Notes: generated by a model from the letters alone, not told the origin. DNA of 34,037 nucleotides from Gemmatimonadota bacterium (GCA_002712305.1 PATE01000031.1:13688-47724); one strand, 5' to 3'; numbered from the stretch's first letter, positions 1-9,385 are shown. Made by a program: numbers and translations.

Positions 1-2
1 TG

Positions 3-800
3 CGTCAATGCGCCGAGGCATCACTGATCTTCCACGGCAACGTCGTCGATATCGGCAAAAGCGCCGATCGCAGCTTGACGGGGAAGAAGGCGCAGACCGC
101 CTCGGCGGCACTCACCGTCCTCGATGGGGCCTTTCAGGATCTGATCCTCGGAGCCGTGTACGCCCGGTTTCCGCACCTGCGCTGTATCGCGGAAGAGAAG
201 ACCGCCATGCGTCAGGCCTTTGCTGGCAACGAAGGTGATGATGTCGTAATCCTTGACCCCATCGACGGTACACTGCATTTCCAGAAGGGCGACGCCCCCT
301 ACCACATCAGCATCGGGCTGTGCCGTCGAGGACAAATGATCGCTGCCGCCGTCGCTCGTCCGACGGAGGACAAACTCTTCACAGCCATTCGTGGCCGGGG
401 TGCCTGGAGGCAAATAGGTACATCAAAAGAACGACAGCTTCGTGTGCCTCGAAAGCCACGGACACGAAAGGCCTTCATCTCCTCGAAGGCCCGTCCCTTC
501 CAGAAGCCGGCATGTGAGCGCCTGGATCCACAGGAGTATCCCATCGGCGCCGCTCTCGTGCTCACTCAACTGGCAGAGGGCGACCTTGCAGCCTACCTCA
601 CGCGACAGGTGGAGACCTACGATGTGGGCCCTCCTTCGTTGATCGCTGAGGAAGCGGGCGTTCGCTGCATGCTCGGAGATGGACGCCCACCCCAGTACGA
701 TCGCCGACAGAAGTTTCCCTACTACTTGGCTGCTGCGAGCCCCGAGTTGTGTGCGTTTTTACTCAGCGTGCGTCGCAAGGCAGCAGGAGAAGCATCTTGA
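3..800 (+). CDS. Inositol monophosphatase-family phosphatase (5' end truncated by window start)
   Basis: Frame is open from the window edge through the listed ORF. Contains IAEEK and DPIDGT metal-binding motifs and YDVGPPSLIAEEAGV in place of the usual WD..A motif. Confidence 0.85.
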   Translation, partial: RQCAEASLIFHGNVVDIGKSADRSLTGKKAQTASAALTVLDGAFQDLILGAVYARFPHLRCIAEEKTAMRQAFAGNEGDDVVILDPIDGTLHFQKGDAPYHISIGLCRRGQMIAAAVARPTEDKLFTAIRGRGAWRQIGTSKERQLRVPRKPRTRKAFISSKARPFQKPACERLDPQEYPIGAALVLTQLAEGDLAAYLTRQVETYDVGPPSLIAEEAGVRCMLGDGRPPQYDRRQKFPYYLAAASPELCAFLLSVRRKAAGEAS

Positions 801-1711
801 CCGACCTGAGTCAGATTCGGGGTATTCTCCCCGTCGTTCATATGCCGTACCACGCCGACGGCCAGATCGATTTCGTCACGTTACAGAAAGAGGTGGACTA
901 TCTGTTCGATACCGGGGCCCATGGCCTGTGCCTGGCCCTCGTGTCGGACACCTTGAGATTGACTGCGCAGGAGCGCCTTGAGATGCCGGCGCACCTGGTG
1001 CGCTTCGCCGACGGACGGGGCCCGGTCACGATCAGTGTGGGCGCCGAAAGTACGATTCAATCCCGTGCCTTTGCACGGGCCGCCGAGGACGCAGGTGCGG
1101 CGGCGGTAATGGCCATCCCACCTCTGTCACAGGGCCTGGCAGAGGCTCAGTTGCGCGAATACTTCGAGGAACTGCTCGACGAAATCGAGATCGGTGTCTT
1201 TGTGCAGGACGCCAGTTCGTACGTAGGCGAGGCGATGAGCCTCGAATTCCAGGCGAACCTGTTCCGCAAGCATGGACCTCGTGTGCTGTTCAAACCCGAG
1301 GCATCACCACTGGGTCCGTGCATCAGTGGATTGCATGAACTCACCAACGGCGAGGCATCGATCTTCGAAGGCAGCGGCGGCCAGCTGCTCATCGACTCCC
1401 ATCGGCGTGGTGTGAAGGGCACCATCCCAGGGGTCGAGATGCTGGATGGCCTCGTGGCCCTTTGGAATGCTTGCGAGGCGGGCGACTGGGACCGCGCCTA
1501 CGAGGTCTACTATCCCGTCTGTGCCATTGCGACGCTGCAGATTCAGGGTGGTCTCGACGGCTTCATTGTCTCAGAGCGCTACATGCTCCACAGACAGGGG
1601 TTGTTTCCCAACCAGGTGCACCGCGGCCCACTGGCCTTCCATCTTGATGAAGGAACGCGACAGGAGATCGATCGACTCTACGACCGGCTCCAGGCGGTGC
1701 TGGCTGCATGA
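797..1711 (+). CDS. Dihydrodipicolinate synthase / N-acetylneuraminate lyase family protein (not canonical DapA)
   Basis: TIM-barrel aldolase pattern (GILPVVHMPY.., VLFKPEA Schiff-base Lys region). TTG start overlaps the previous stop (TTGA). Confidence 0.8.
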   Translation: MTDLSQIRGILPVVHMPYHADGQIDFVTLQKEVDYLFDTGAHGLCLALVSDTLRLTAQERLEMPAHLVRFADGRGPVTISVGAESTIQSRAFARAAEDAGAAAVMAIPPLSQGLAEAQLREYFEELLDEIEIGVFVQDASSYVGEAMSLEFQANLFRKHGPRVLFKPEASPLGPCISGLHELTNGEASIFEGSGGQLLIDSHRRGVKGTIPGVEMLDGLVALWNACEAGDWDRAYEVYYPVCAIATLQIQGGLDGFIVSERYMLHRQGLFPNQVHRGPLAFHLDEGTRQEIDRLYDRLQAVLAA

Positions 1712-2883
1712 CGGAAGCGATGGCCGGCTCCGCTCGAATGCAGGCCGTCCAGGCGCCGGTCATCCCAGATGTGGCGGCCCTGCTGAGAGAGTGTCCTGAG
1801 GCGATCTCCTTGGGCCAGGGTGTCGTCCACTATCCTCCGCCGCCTCAGGTGTTCGACGCCGTGAGACAGTTCGGGGGACAGGCCGACGACCATCACTACC
1901 GGGAAGCGGCAGGGATTGCGCCTCTGTGTGACGGTCTCCGACAGAAGTTGTCGGCCGACAATGGCATCGTTCTGGATGAGGCAACACAGGATGTGTTCGT
2001 CACGGCCGGCAGCAACATGGCCTTCTACCACATCGTGTTGTGTCTGTGTGATCCCGGTGACGAGGTCGTGGTCATGTCGCCGTTCTATTTCAATCATGAA
2101 ATGGCCATCGCCATGGCCAATGCCAAGGCCGTTGTCGCTGAGACGGATGCCCGGTACGGTCTTCAGCCCGATGCGGTTCGTGACGTCATCACTCCCAGAA
2201 CGCGAGCCGTCGTCACCATCTCACCCAACAATCCCTCTGGTGCGGTATACGACGAGGACGCGCTGCGACAGGTTAACGAACTGTGTTGCGAGAAGGGCAT
2301 CGTCCATATTAGCGACGAGGCCTACGAATACTTCACGTATGACGGGGTAAGGCATCACTCGCCGGCGACCTTTTCCGACAGTGCCGATCACACAGTATCT
2401 CTGTTTTCCTTTTCGAAGTCCTACGCCTTGGCCAATTGGCGGGTTGGCTACATGGTTGCGCCCCGATGGCTCTTACGGGGCCTGCAGAAAAGCCAGGACA
2501 CAATCCTGATCTGCCCTCCCGTGGTTTCGCAGCACGCTGCCCTGGGGGCGTTGCAGGCGGGACGCAGCTATTGTGACGCCTATATCGAAGGGTTGGAGAG
2601 GGTGCGTTCCATGGCCCTCGATCACCTGTCGGTACTCGGCGATCGATGCACGGTGCCTACGTCGGACGGTGCCTTTTATCTGTTGGCTCGTCTGTCGTCG
2701 CAACTCGAACCGATGCAGGTGGTGGAACGGCTCGTTCGCGAGCATGGCGTGGCTGCCATTCCGGGCAGCGGTTTCGGCCTCCAGGACTGCTACTTACGAA
2801 TCGCCTATGGTGCCCTCGACGGTGAAACGGTTGCTCTTGGAATGGACCGACTGGTCCAGGGACTGCGCAGAATCCTCGACTGA
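1708..2883 (+). CDS. PLP-dependent class I/II aminotransferase
   Basis: ISPNNPSGAVY, SDEAYEYF and SFSKSYALANWRVGY (PLP-Lys) motifs. ATGA overlap with the upstream gene. Confidence 0.92.
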   Translation: MTEAMAGSARMQAVQAPVIPDVAALLRECPEAISLGQGVVHYPPPPQVFDAVRQFGGQADDHHYREAAGIAPLCDGLRQKLSADNGIVLDEATQDVFVTAGSNMAFYHIVLCLCDPGDEVVVMSPFYFNHEMAIAMANAKAVVAETDARYGLQPDAVRDVITPRTRAVVTISPNNPSGAVYDEDALRQVNELCCEKGIVHISDEAYEYFTYDGVRHHSPATFSDSADHTVSLFSFSKSYALANWRVGYMVAPRWLLRGLQKSQDTILICPPVVSQHAALGALQAGRSYCDAYIEGLERVRSMALDHLSVLGDRCTVPTSDGAFYLLARLSSQLEPMQVVERLVREHGVAAIPGSGFGLQDCYLRIAYGALDGETVALGMDRLVQGLRRILD

Positions 2884-2918
2884 CAGGAACCTGATCATTC
2901 TCGGGTCGTCACATCATC

Positions 2919-2947
2919 TTGACACTCCTAAAACACACGGCTATCTT
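2919..2947 (+). promoter_or_regulatory. Sigma70-type promoter upstream of the 940-aa ASH-repeat gene
   Basis: TTGACA - 17 nt - TATCTT. Confidence 0.6.
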
Positions 2948-3066
2948 GCGTACTGAGAGTGACCTGAATTCACGAACAGTCTGCCCTTTCGGAAGTTTTC
3001 CACTCATAGATGTGGAACTTCGACAATGTTTTACCGGCATTCTGGTGAGTTGGTCGCTCTTTTTTT

Positions 3067-5889
3067 ATGCCCACGCTCAAGCATACACACAGGTTCAGTC
3101 TCCATCTGTCGAACGACGACCGACCCCCGTCGGCCAGACCGTCGAACGAACCCTTGAATCCCACTATCCTGCGCCCTTGGCGTCATCTTCGACGCCTGCT
3201 GCTGTTCCTCGCGATCCTCGGCCAGAGCCAGGCCCAGGGACAGAATCTGCAGGCAACTCCAGACCCGGTGGACTTCGGCGCCATCCGTCCGGGTGAGTCC
3301 GCCCGTGAGTCGGTACGACTGACCAACAGTGGCTCTGATCGTGTCGAGGTGCATGTGGAGACGTCCGGCCCCTTCGCCGCGGCGAAGGGTACCCTCTTCG
3401 TAGACGCGAACGCCCACACAGATCTCGAACTGACATTCAACGCCGGCGATCCGGGGACATACGATGGTGCCCTCGAGCTGGCGATGCCGAAGCTCTTTGG
3501 CTCTGACAAACTCCATGTCACGCTGACGGCCCGCGTGGAGACACCCGTTCTGCTCGTGAATCCAGTGCGTGTCGCCTTCAATGATGTCGTCGTCGGGGCC
3601 ACGTCCGCCCTGTCGGTGGAACTGGCCAATCCGACCGACGTGGGTATCGTGATCGATGCGTTGAGAGTCGAACCGGCTGACGCCTCTTTCCGGCTGGAAG
3701 AGGATAGAGGCGGGGAGTTGGCGGCGGGTGCCAAGCGTCACCTGACCGTGACCTTTGCCCCTGATTCCGGCGGTCCCCACACGGGCCACATACGAGTGCG
3801 TTCAGTGCACTTACCCGACGGCAGCGTGACCATTGGCCTGCAGGGATCGGGGCTGGCACCCGAGTTGGCCACCTCGCCCCTGCCGCAGGTTGGTTTTCGA
3901 CTTGGCCCCCACGACGTAGGCACCACGAGTCAGCGATATCTGACGCTGCTGAATCAGGGCCTCGCAGATCTCTCGATCTCTTCGATACGCACCATCGGTG
4001 GGGGTCTCAGTGTCAGCGACTCGAGTCTCTCCATCGCCCCTGGTGAACGAGAGGATATCACCCTCTCCTACGCACCTCGATATGAAGGCCCCCTGCAGGG
4101 ACAGATTGTTCTTCTTACCGATGACCCGCAACGAGGCGAGGTCGTGATCCCCGTGTCCGGGTCGGCCCAGGTTGGCCCCCCTCTGGTGGAGATCCTCAAC
4201 CGATCCACGATTCACTTCGGCGCCGTGCCCCTCGGACGACTGGCTCGCCAACAGGTACTTCTGTGGAATCGAGGCGGATCCCCGTTCACGGCACAACTCG
4301 AACTCGAGGGCGGCGTACACCCCGAATTCGAACTGGAGACGGGTGCCGCGCTGCTGCAGCCGGGTGAAAGCGTCAAAGTGGAGATCCTCTTTCGACCGAA
4401 GGAGATAGGTGATCGACGAGTCGGTCTATCGGTGCAGACCGAAACGGGAACTCATCGCTTTGAGCTGACCGGTACGGGCAAGTTCTTGCAGTTGAGTCCC
4501 ACGACCTACGACTTCGACCGGGTCCCCGTGGGTGAATCGGTCAGTGCCGTCATCGATCTGGCCAACATCGGAAACTCAGACTTCACCATCAGCAGGTTGC
4601 AGTCGACGAGCGACGACTTCACCCTGTATACGCAGGCGTCTCAGGACAACAAATTCCTCCTTCCCGCCAACAGCCTGCGGACGTTGCCTCTGAATGTCAC
4701 CTTCGCGCCCAGCACTCGAGGGTTGAGCAGCGGCACCATGCGTATCGAAGGCTTCTGGGAGGAAGGAACCGAGACACTGGAGATGCTGCTCAATGGAACC
4801 GGCGTTGCCGCCGAGATTGAGCTTCATCCATCAGGCCCTCTCGACATGGGGTATGTCGTTCTGGGCGAGGTCGAAACACGCTCCATCGTCGCCACCAACA
4901 CGGGAGATACGGCGCTGCGTGTGGCCGCCAACTCCCTGACCCAGGAAGTGCGTCTCGAACCCGACGCCTTCGCTCTGCAGCCAGGTGAGTCGACGACGCT
5001 GAAATTACACTTCTCCCCCGATGCACTGGGAGAGCGCTTCGCCCAGATCCTGCTGGTGAGCAACGACGTTCACGACAAGGCTCAGCCGATCAAAGTGCGG
5101 GGAATTGGCGCCCTGGAGACCATCGACCTGACGCAGATCACACGCGTCATGGCGTCCCGCAAGACACCACCTGAACCCACCTCGGCCAGTTGGAACAACA
5201 CACCCCTCGTCTTGTTGGATGAAACGAAGGTAGATATCTCCTTCACCATCCCAGACTCCCTTCGACAGGCTCTCATAGGACGTCGGATCGATATCGAGTG
5301 GGTGCAGTTGGACGAGAACTACGATCCAAAGGGAAGCGCTCGGCAGGCGACCGTCCATATCTACGAAGATGCAGAGGGACACGTGCTGGCCGAAGACCTC
5401 AACCTTCGGCTCACGGAAGACGGCAACAAACGTGTCCGCATGCGTCTGACGACACGATCCTACCCGGACGCTCCGCCCCAGACCATCTCGCAGATCTTCG
5501 AGGCGGGCGGATGGAAGTTCGAGTTCGAGGCCAAACCTCTCGTCTCGTTTCTCACAATTCGCCCCGGTCGGGATTACACCGACAAGGATGGCAATCGGGT
5601 CAAAGGTGAGACTGAGCGACTCATCGGGTTGCCGGGGATCGCCTTCGCCGGCTGGCACAATGCCGAGAATCCGTCGATATCAGGTGTCCACCTGACGGCG
5701 ACGGGCAATGTTCTGGAGGCGCTGTCGACCAACAATGCGATCGCCGTGTCTCTTGGTGTCGCCGTCTCCCTGTACAAGGACCGGCTGCTGTTTGGCTTCG
5801 GTTACGACATCTACGATTCGCGCCCCCGAGCCAAACGCAAAGGCACCCAGGACTACATCTTTACGTTCAAATACTCTGCCCTTTTCTGA
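3067..5889 (+). CDS. Secreted ASH/HYDIN-type (choice-of-anchor D) Ig-like repeat protein with a beta-rich C-terminal domain
   Basis: Repeated 'v.FG.V.vG......v.l.N.G...l.i..i' units. Signal-like RRLLLFLAILGQSQAQ internal to the N-terminus, so the start may lie further downstream. C-terminus ends LLFGFGYDIYD...DYIFTFKYSALF. Confidence 0.8.
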   Translation: MPTLKHTHRFSLHLSNDDRPPSARPSNEPLNPTILRPWRHLRRLLLFLAILGQSQAQGQNLQATPDPVDFGAIRPGESARESVRLTNSGSDRVEVHVETSGPFAAAKGTLFVDANAHTDLELTFNAGDPGTYDGALELAMPKLFGSDKLHVTLTARVETPVLLVNPVRVAFNDVVVGATSALSVELANPTDVGIVIDALRVEPADASFRLEEDRGGELAAGAKRHLTVTFAPDSGGPHTGHIRVRSVHLPDGSVTIGLQGSGLAPELATSPLPQVGFRLGPHDVGTTSQRYLTLLNQGLADLSISSIRTIGGGLSVSDSSLSIAPGEREDITLSYAPRYEGPLQGQIVLLTDDPQRGEVVIPVSGSAQVGPPLVEILNRSTIHFGAVPLGRLARQQVLLWNRGGSPFTAQLELEGGVHPEFELETGAALLQPGESVKVEILFRPKEIGDRRVGLSVQTETGTHRFELTGTGKFLQLSPTTYDFDRVPVGESVSAVIDLANIGNSDFTISRLQSTSDDFTLYTQASQDNKFLLPANSLRTLPLNVTFAPSTRGLSSGTMRIEGFWEEGTETLEMLLNGTGVAAEIELHPSGPLDMGYVVLGEVETRSIVATNTGDTALRVAANSLTQEVRLEPDAFALQPGESTTLKLHFSPDALGERFAQILLVSNDVHDKAQPIKVRGIGALETIDLTQITRVMASRKTPPEPTSASWNNTPLVLLDETKVDISFTIPDSLRQALIGRRIDIEWVQLDENYDPKGSARQATVHIYEDAEGHVLAEDLNLRLTEDGNKRVRMRLTTRSYPDAPPQTISQIFEAGGWKFEFEAKPLVSFLTIRPGRDYTDKDGNRVKGETERLIGLPGIAFAGWHNAENPSISGVHLTATGNVLEALSTNNAIAVSLGVAVSLYKDRLLFGFGYDIYDSRPRAKRKGTQDYIFTFKYSALF

Positions 5890-5925
5890 TCGTTCAGCCG
5901 AAACACGTAGGCTTCAACTACTGCA

Positions 5926-5971
5926 CAATGCCATATCTTGGGGCAGAGGCGCCAGGAGATACTGGCCATTG
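5926..5971 (+). other. Long imperfect hairpin just downstream of the ASH-repeat gene (3'UTR structure or weak terminator)
   Basis: CAATG/CATTG, CCA/TGG, TATCT/AGATA and TGG/CCA pair in nested order with 1-2 nt bulges. No clear T tract follows. Confidence 0.45.
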
Positions 5972-6000
5972 TGTGTCGTTTGATGTAAGCAATTTCCCAC

Positions 6001-6029
6001 TTGACACCTGCTATGATGTGCACTATGAT
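6001..6029 (+). promoter_or_regulatory. Near-consensus sigma70 promoter
   Basis: TTGACA - 17 nt - TATGAT, inside the long intergenic region. Confidence 0.75.
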
Positions 6030-6080
6030 ACGCGTGTTCACTGATCTCCTGTTCACTATAAAGATCGTTGCATTTCGGCG

Positions 6081-6212
6081 ATGGAATCGATGGAGGCAGC
6101 ACACGTGCTTACTCAGAGCCCTGATACCGGCGATCGCCTTGCCCGAATCCTGACTCTCCTCGGTTCGGCCTATCTCGTGGTCCGCATCGGTGTTGATCTG
6201 CTGCCCGCCTAG
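6081..6212 (+). CDS. Putative small protein (43 aa from ATG; 35 aa if GTG at 6105 is used)
   Basis: MESMEAAHVLTQSPDTGDRLARILTLLGSAYLVVRIGVDLLPA*. GGAGG lies 8 nt before the in-frame GTG at 6105; sits about 50-75 nt downstream of the TTGACA-N17-TATGAT promoter. Confidence 0.4.
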   Translation: MESMEAAHVLTQSPDTGDRLARILTLLGSAYLVVRIGVDLLPA

Positions 6213-6627
6213 TGGTGCTCGCGATATCGATCCCCGCTTCCTGAGACGTTCCTGATCCTGCCGGTTGCTCAGCCGGTCCTGACCCGTTTCCTAGCCTGAT
6301 TCGCTCCAGGCTGATTCTCTCTGGGCTTCTTGCCCATCTTCTGAGACGGCCTGTCCTCCCCATTCCGCGCAACCAGGTATAGTCCATGGCAAGCGCGCGC
6401 CGAGCGAATTGACCCGATGTCAGTCTCCTATCCCGCACGGCCTACCCTCGTAGTACATTCATAGGTATTGATTGACTGGAGGTGGCCTCCACGGCCATCT
6501 TTGGAGTTCTGGAATTCGAGTTAACTCCGAACGCTGAGCCGTTCGGCCACAACCATTTGCGGCGACGCTCACTCCGACTCGTCGACCTCTTCAGGCGCCT
6601 TGGTGCGCATCGAGTGATACATCGGTC

Positions 6628-7068
6628 TTGCTGGAACGACTGCTCTGGCTCACTGCGAGCGTTGCTGGAGTCGGCCTGCTCATCGTCGTGGCGCGCCCGC
6701 TGCTCGATGTGGCAGCATCGACATCAACGCCAGACGCTGAACACGTCGTACTGAGCGAAGGACTGCGAGTCGCCGTCCTCAACGGTGCGGGTGAGCCCCA
6801 GTTGGCAGCTCGTATGACACGCCATGCTCGATCGCTGGGACTGGATGTGATCCGCGAAGGCAATGCGAGCAGTTTTGGCTATATAGAGTCCGTCGTCGTC
6901 GATCGGGTTGGCGACATGACGCAGGCGCGAGCCGTGGCGGTGTTGCTCGGAATTCCACATACGATTCAGCAGATCGACGATGATGCCTACCGACTCGAAG
7001 ACGTCGAGGTCATCATTGGACACGACCATCGGCGACTGCGACTACTTGACCACCATGAAGGGAGATAG
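6628..7068 (+). CDS. LytR C-terminal (LytR_C) domain protein with N-terminal TM segment
   Basis: LLWLTASVAGVGLLIVVARPLL TM segment, then LRVAVLNGAGEPQLAARMTRHARSLGLDVI...; lies immediately upstream of rsfS. Confidence 0.75.
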   Translation: MLERLLWLTASVAGVGLLIVVARPLLDVAASTSTPDAEHVVLSEGLRVAVLNGAGEPQLAARMTRHARSLGLDVIREGNASSFGYIESVVVDRVGDMTQARAVAVLLGIPHTIQQIDDDAYRLEDVEVIIGHDHRRLRLLDHHEGR

Positions 7069-7495
7069 CGTCATCTCGACAGAAGAATTCCTCGCCCGCG
7101 ACGAAAGGCTGAAGCTGATCGTCGAAACACTGCAGGACAAGAAGGCCCTCGATGTTGTTGGCCTTGATCTTCGCGGCAAGAGTGACAGTGCCGATTTCTT
7201 CGTCATCTGCACGGGCACGTCAGACCCCCATGTGAAGTCCATGGGTAGCGATGTTATGGATGCACTACGTAGTGCAGGCCACCGCCCCTGGCACGTGGAG
7301 GGTCTCGATTCGCTGCGGTGGGTGCTGGTAGACCTTGTCGATGTGGTCATTCACATCTTTCGTCACGAGGCTCGGGACTTCTATGCCCTCGAGCGGCTCT
7401 GGGGTGATGCCGAATCGGTGGAATTCGAAGATCAATGGGACACGGCTGAAGCGACACCGTCCGTACAGCCTGGTTGGTTTCTCAAAAATGACTGA
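7055..7495 (+). CDS. rsfS: Ribosome silencing factor RsfS
   Basis: DKKALDVVGLDLRGKSDSADFFVICTGTSDPHVKSM...WVLVDLVDVVIHIFRHEARDFYALERLWGDA. ATG at 7055 gives the usual N-terminus. Confidence 0.93.
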   Translation: MKGDSVISTEEFLARDERLKLIVETLQDKKALDVVGLDLRGKSDSADFFVICTGTSDPHVKSMGSDVMDALRSAGHRPWHVEGLDSLRWVLVDLVDVVIHIFRHEARDFYALERLWGDAESVEFEDQWDTAEATPSVQPGWFLKND

Positions 7496-8558
7496 TACCC
7501 ACACCTTACGATGGTGTGATGAAGACGGCGGTTGGCTCGAGCTTCTCGACCAGACCTTGCTGCCCCAACAGATCCAGTTTATCGAGTGTCGCGACGTCGA
7601 GACCGTTGCCGAGGCCATAGAGATGCTGCGTGTACGCGGCGCTCCTGCCATCGGCGTGGCCGCCGCCTATGGCGTTGTCGTCAGTGCACGGCGCGCCCTG
7701 TCCCAGTCAGCGATTGAGTTTCGCCAGAGCATCGAGCGAGACATTGAGCGACTCGCCGCAACCCGACCTACAGCGGTCAATCTATTCTGGGCCCTTGAGC
7801 AGATGCGTTCAGCTCTCGATCACGTGAGTGGTGACAATCAAGCCGTGAGCGATCAACTCCTGGCCGCCGCTCACGGGGTGTGTGAGGATGACAAAAACCT
7901 GTGTCAGCGCATGGGAATGCACGGTGCGGACCTGATCAGGGATGGATCGACGATCCTCACACACTGCAACGCAGGGGCTCTGGCGACGGCCGGATGGGGT
8001 ACCGCCCTCGGTGTGATATATGCCGCCGCGGGGCAGGGCAAGACGCTCCGAGTGTATGCAGATGAGACCCGCCCCCTGCTGCAGGGCGCGCGCCTGACTG
8101 CGTGGGAGTTGTCGCAGGCCAATGTAGATGTCACCGTTCTGTGCGATGGAGCCGCAGCGAGTTTGTTTGCCGCTGGCGAGATCGACGCTGTCATCGTCGG
8201 TTCGGACCGCATCGCCGCCAATGGCGACGTGGCCAACAAGATTGGCACGCTGGGTGTGGCCATCCTCGCTCAACAATTCGACGTGGCCTTCTACGTCGCA
8301 GCCCCTACGTCGACCGTTGACCTCGAGTTGGCCTCAGGCGACCTGATCCCGATCGAGCAGCGCGCAGCCTCCGAGGTAACAGAAGGATTTGGACGACGAA
8401 CCGTGCCAGATGGCGTGCAGGTCTACAATCCAGCCTTCGATGTGACCCCCCATCGGTGGGTTTCGGCCATCATCACCGAACACGGTGTAGCCCGTGCCCC
8501 CTTCGAACCGACCTTGCGCGAGTGGGGGACGGCCATTCCCGCAGGCACACAGGCTTGA
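7488..8558 (+). CDS. mtnA: S-methyl-5-thioribose-1-phosphate isomerase
   Basis: LLDQTLLPQQ, MLRVRGAPAIGVAAAYG, THCNAGALATAGWGTALGV, YADETRPLLQGARLTAWEL, VGSDRIAANGDVANKIGT. ATG at 7488 overlaps the rsfS stop. Confidence 0.93.
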   Translation: MTDTHTLRWCDEDGGWLELLDQTLLPQQIQFIECRDVETVAEAIEMLRVRGAPAIGVAAAYGVVVSARRALSQSAIEFRQSIERDIERLAATRPTAVNLFWALEQMRSALDHVSGDNQAVSDQLLAAAHGVCEDDKNLCQRMGMHGADLIRDGSTILTHCNAGALATAGWGTALGVIYAAAGQGKTLRVYADETRPLLQGARLTAWELSQANVDVTVLCDGAAASLFAAGEIDAVIVGSDRIAANGDVANKIGTLGVAILAQQFDVAFYVAAPTSTVDLELASGDLIPIEQRAASEVTEGFGRRTVPDGVQVYNPAFDVTPHRWVSAIITEHGVARAPFEPTLREWGTAIPAGTQA

Positions 8559-8563
8559 TACGG

Positions 8564-9385
8564 ATGACTCGCCGCTTCCTCCTATCGACAGCCGCGCTGC
8601 TGTGTTGTCTGACAGGTGCTGTGTCTGCCCAGAATGACGGTGACGGACGCGACTTTGTGGTGATCGAAGAATCATTCGATCCAGCTCGGTTTCGCGACGA
8701 CCTGCTATTGATCGAACCCGTCTTCGCGCCGCCTGTCGTGCAAACTGCACCGATAACCCCCCCCGTGGAAGCGGATACATTTTCGCTCATCGTTCATCGT
8801 GTCCAGGTCATCGCCCTGAGCCGTGTCGATGGAGCCCGGGAAGTAGCTCAGCAACTTTCGCGACGACTGAACGTCCCAGTGGACGTCGTTCCTCAGGGAG
8901 ACCTGCACGCGGTTCGAGCGGGGCTCTTCCGTGAGGCCGAACAAGCGGGCCTGCTGCGCGGACGAATTGCCCTGCTCAGCGACGACTATGCGGGGGCGTA
9001 CGTGATGACGGACAGCCTGACGGCTGCGGCCACCGATCGTCCTGGATTTGATATGTTGCCTCCTGCCGAGATCCCCGTCTCACGGGCTCCGGAGAAAGAG
9101 GAACTACCCGTCGAATTGGTGCGAACCTTCGGGTGGAGAGTGCTTCTCGGACAATTCCGCGATCACGGCGAAGCGGTCAGTTTCCAACGCTCCGCCATGC
9201 GTCGTCTTCGCCGCGAAGATGTGGACATCCAGTTCCAGGCACCCTGGTACAAAGTCCTGGTTGGCAATTTCCGCCAGGAAACCGACTCACAGCGACTCGT
9301 CGAGCGCGTTCGAGCTCACTACCGCAATGCCACCAAGACGCGGGGTGAGGTGTTCTTGCCGAAAGAAGAGGTCAACAGCTTTTGA
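8564..9385 (+). CDS. Secreted SPOR-domain protein (two SPOR-like repeats)
   Basis: Signal peptide FLLSTAALLCCLTGAVSAQ; repeats FSLIVHRVQVIALSRVDGAREVAQQLSRRL... and GWRVLLGQFRDHGEAVSFQ...WYKVLVGNFRQETDSQRLVERVR. Confidence 0.75.
   Translation: MTRRFLLSTAALLCCLTGAVSAQNDGDGRDFVVIEESFDPARFRDDLLLIEPVFAPPVVQTAPITPPVEADTFSLIVHRVQVIALSRVDGAREVAQQLSRRLNVPVDVVPQGDLHAVRAGLFREAEQAGLLRGRIALLSDDYAGAYVMTDSLTAAATDRPGFDMLPPAEIPVSRAPEKEELPVELVRTFGWRVLLGQFRDHGEAVSFQRSAMRRLRREDVDIQFQAPWYKVLVGNFRQETDSQRLVERVRAHYRNATKTRGEVFLPKEEVNSF

Noticed and set aside
3031-4320. Minus-strand ORFs opposite the ASH-repeat gene
   Set aside because: Composition-driven antisense frames; the plus strand shows the periodic ASH pattern throughout.
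6482-6754. 90-aa ORF preceding and overlapping the LytR_C gene
   Set aside because: Has a TGGAGG-like site, but Arg/Ser-rich translation without domain signal and most of its second half overlaps the better supported LytR_C frame.
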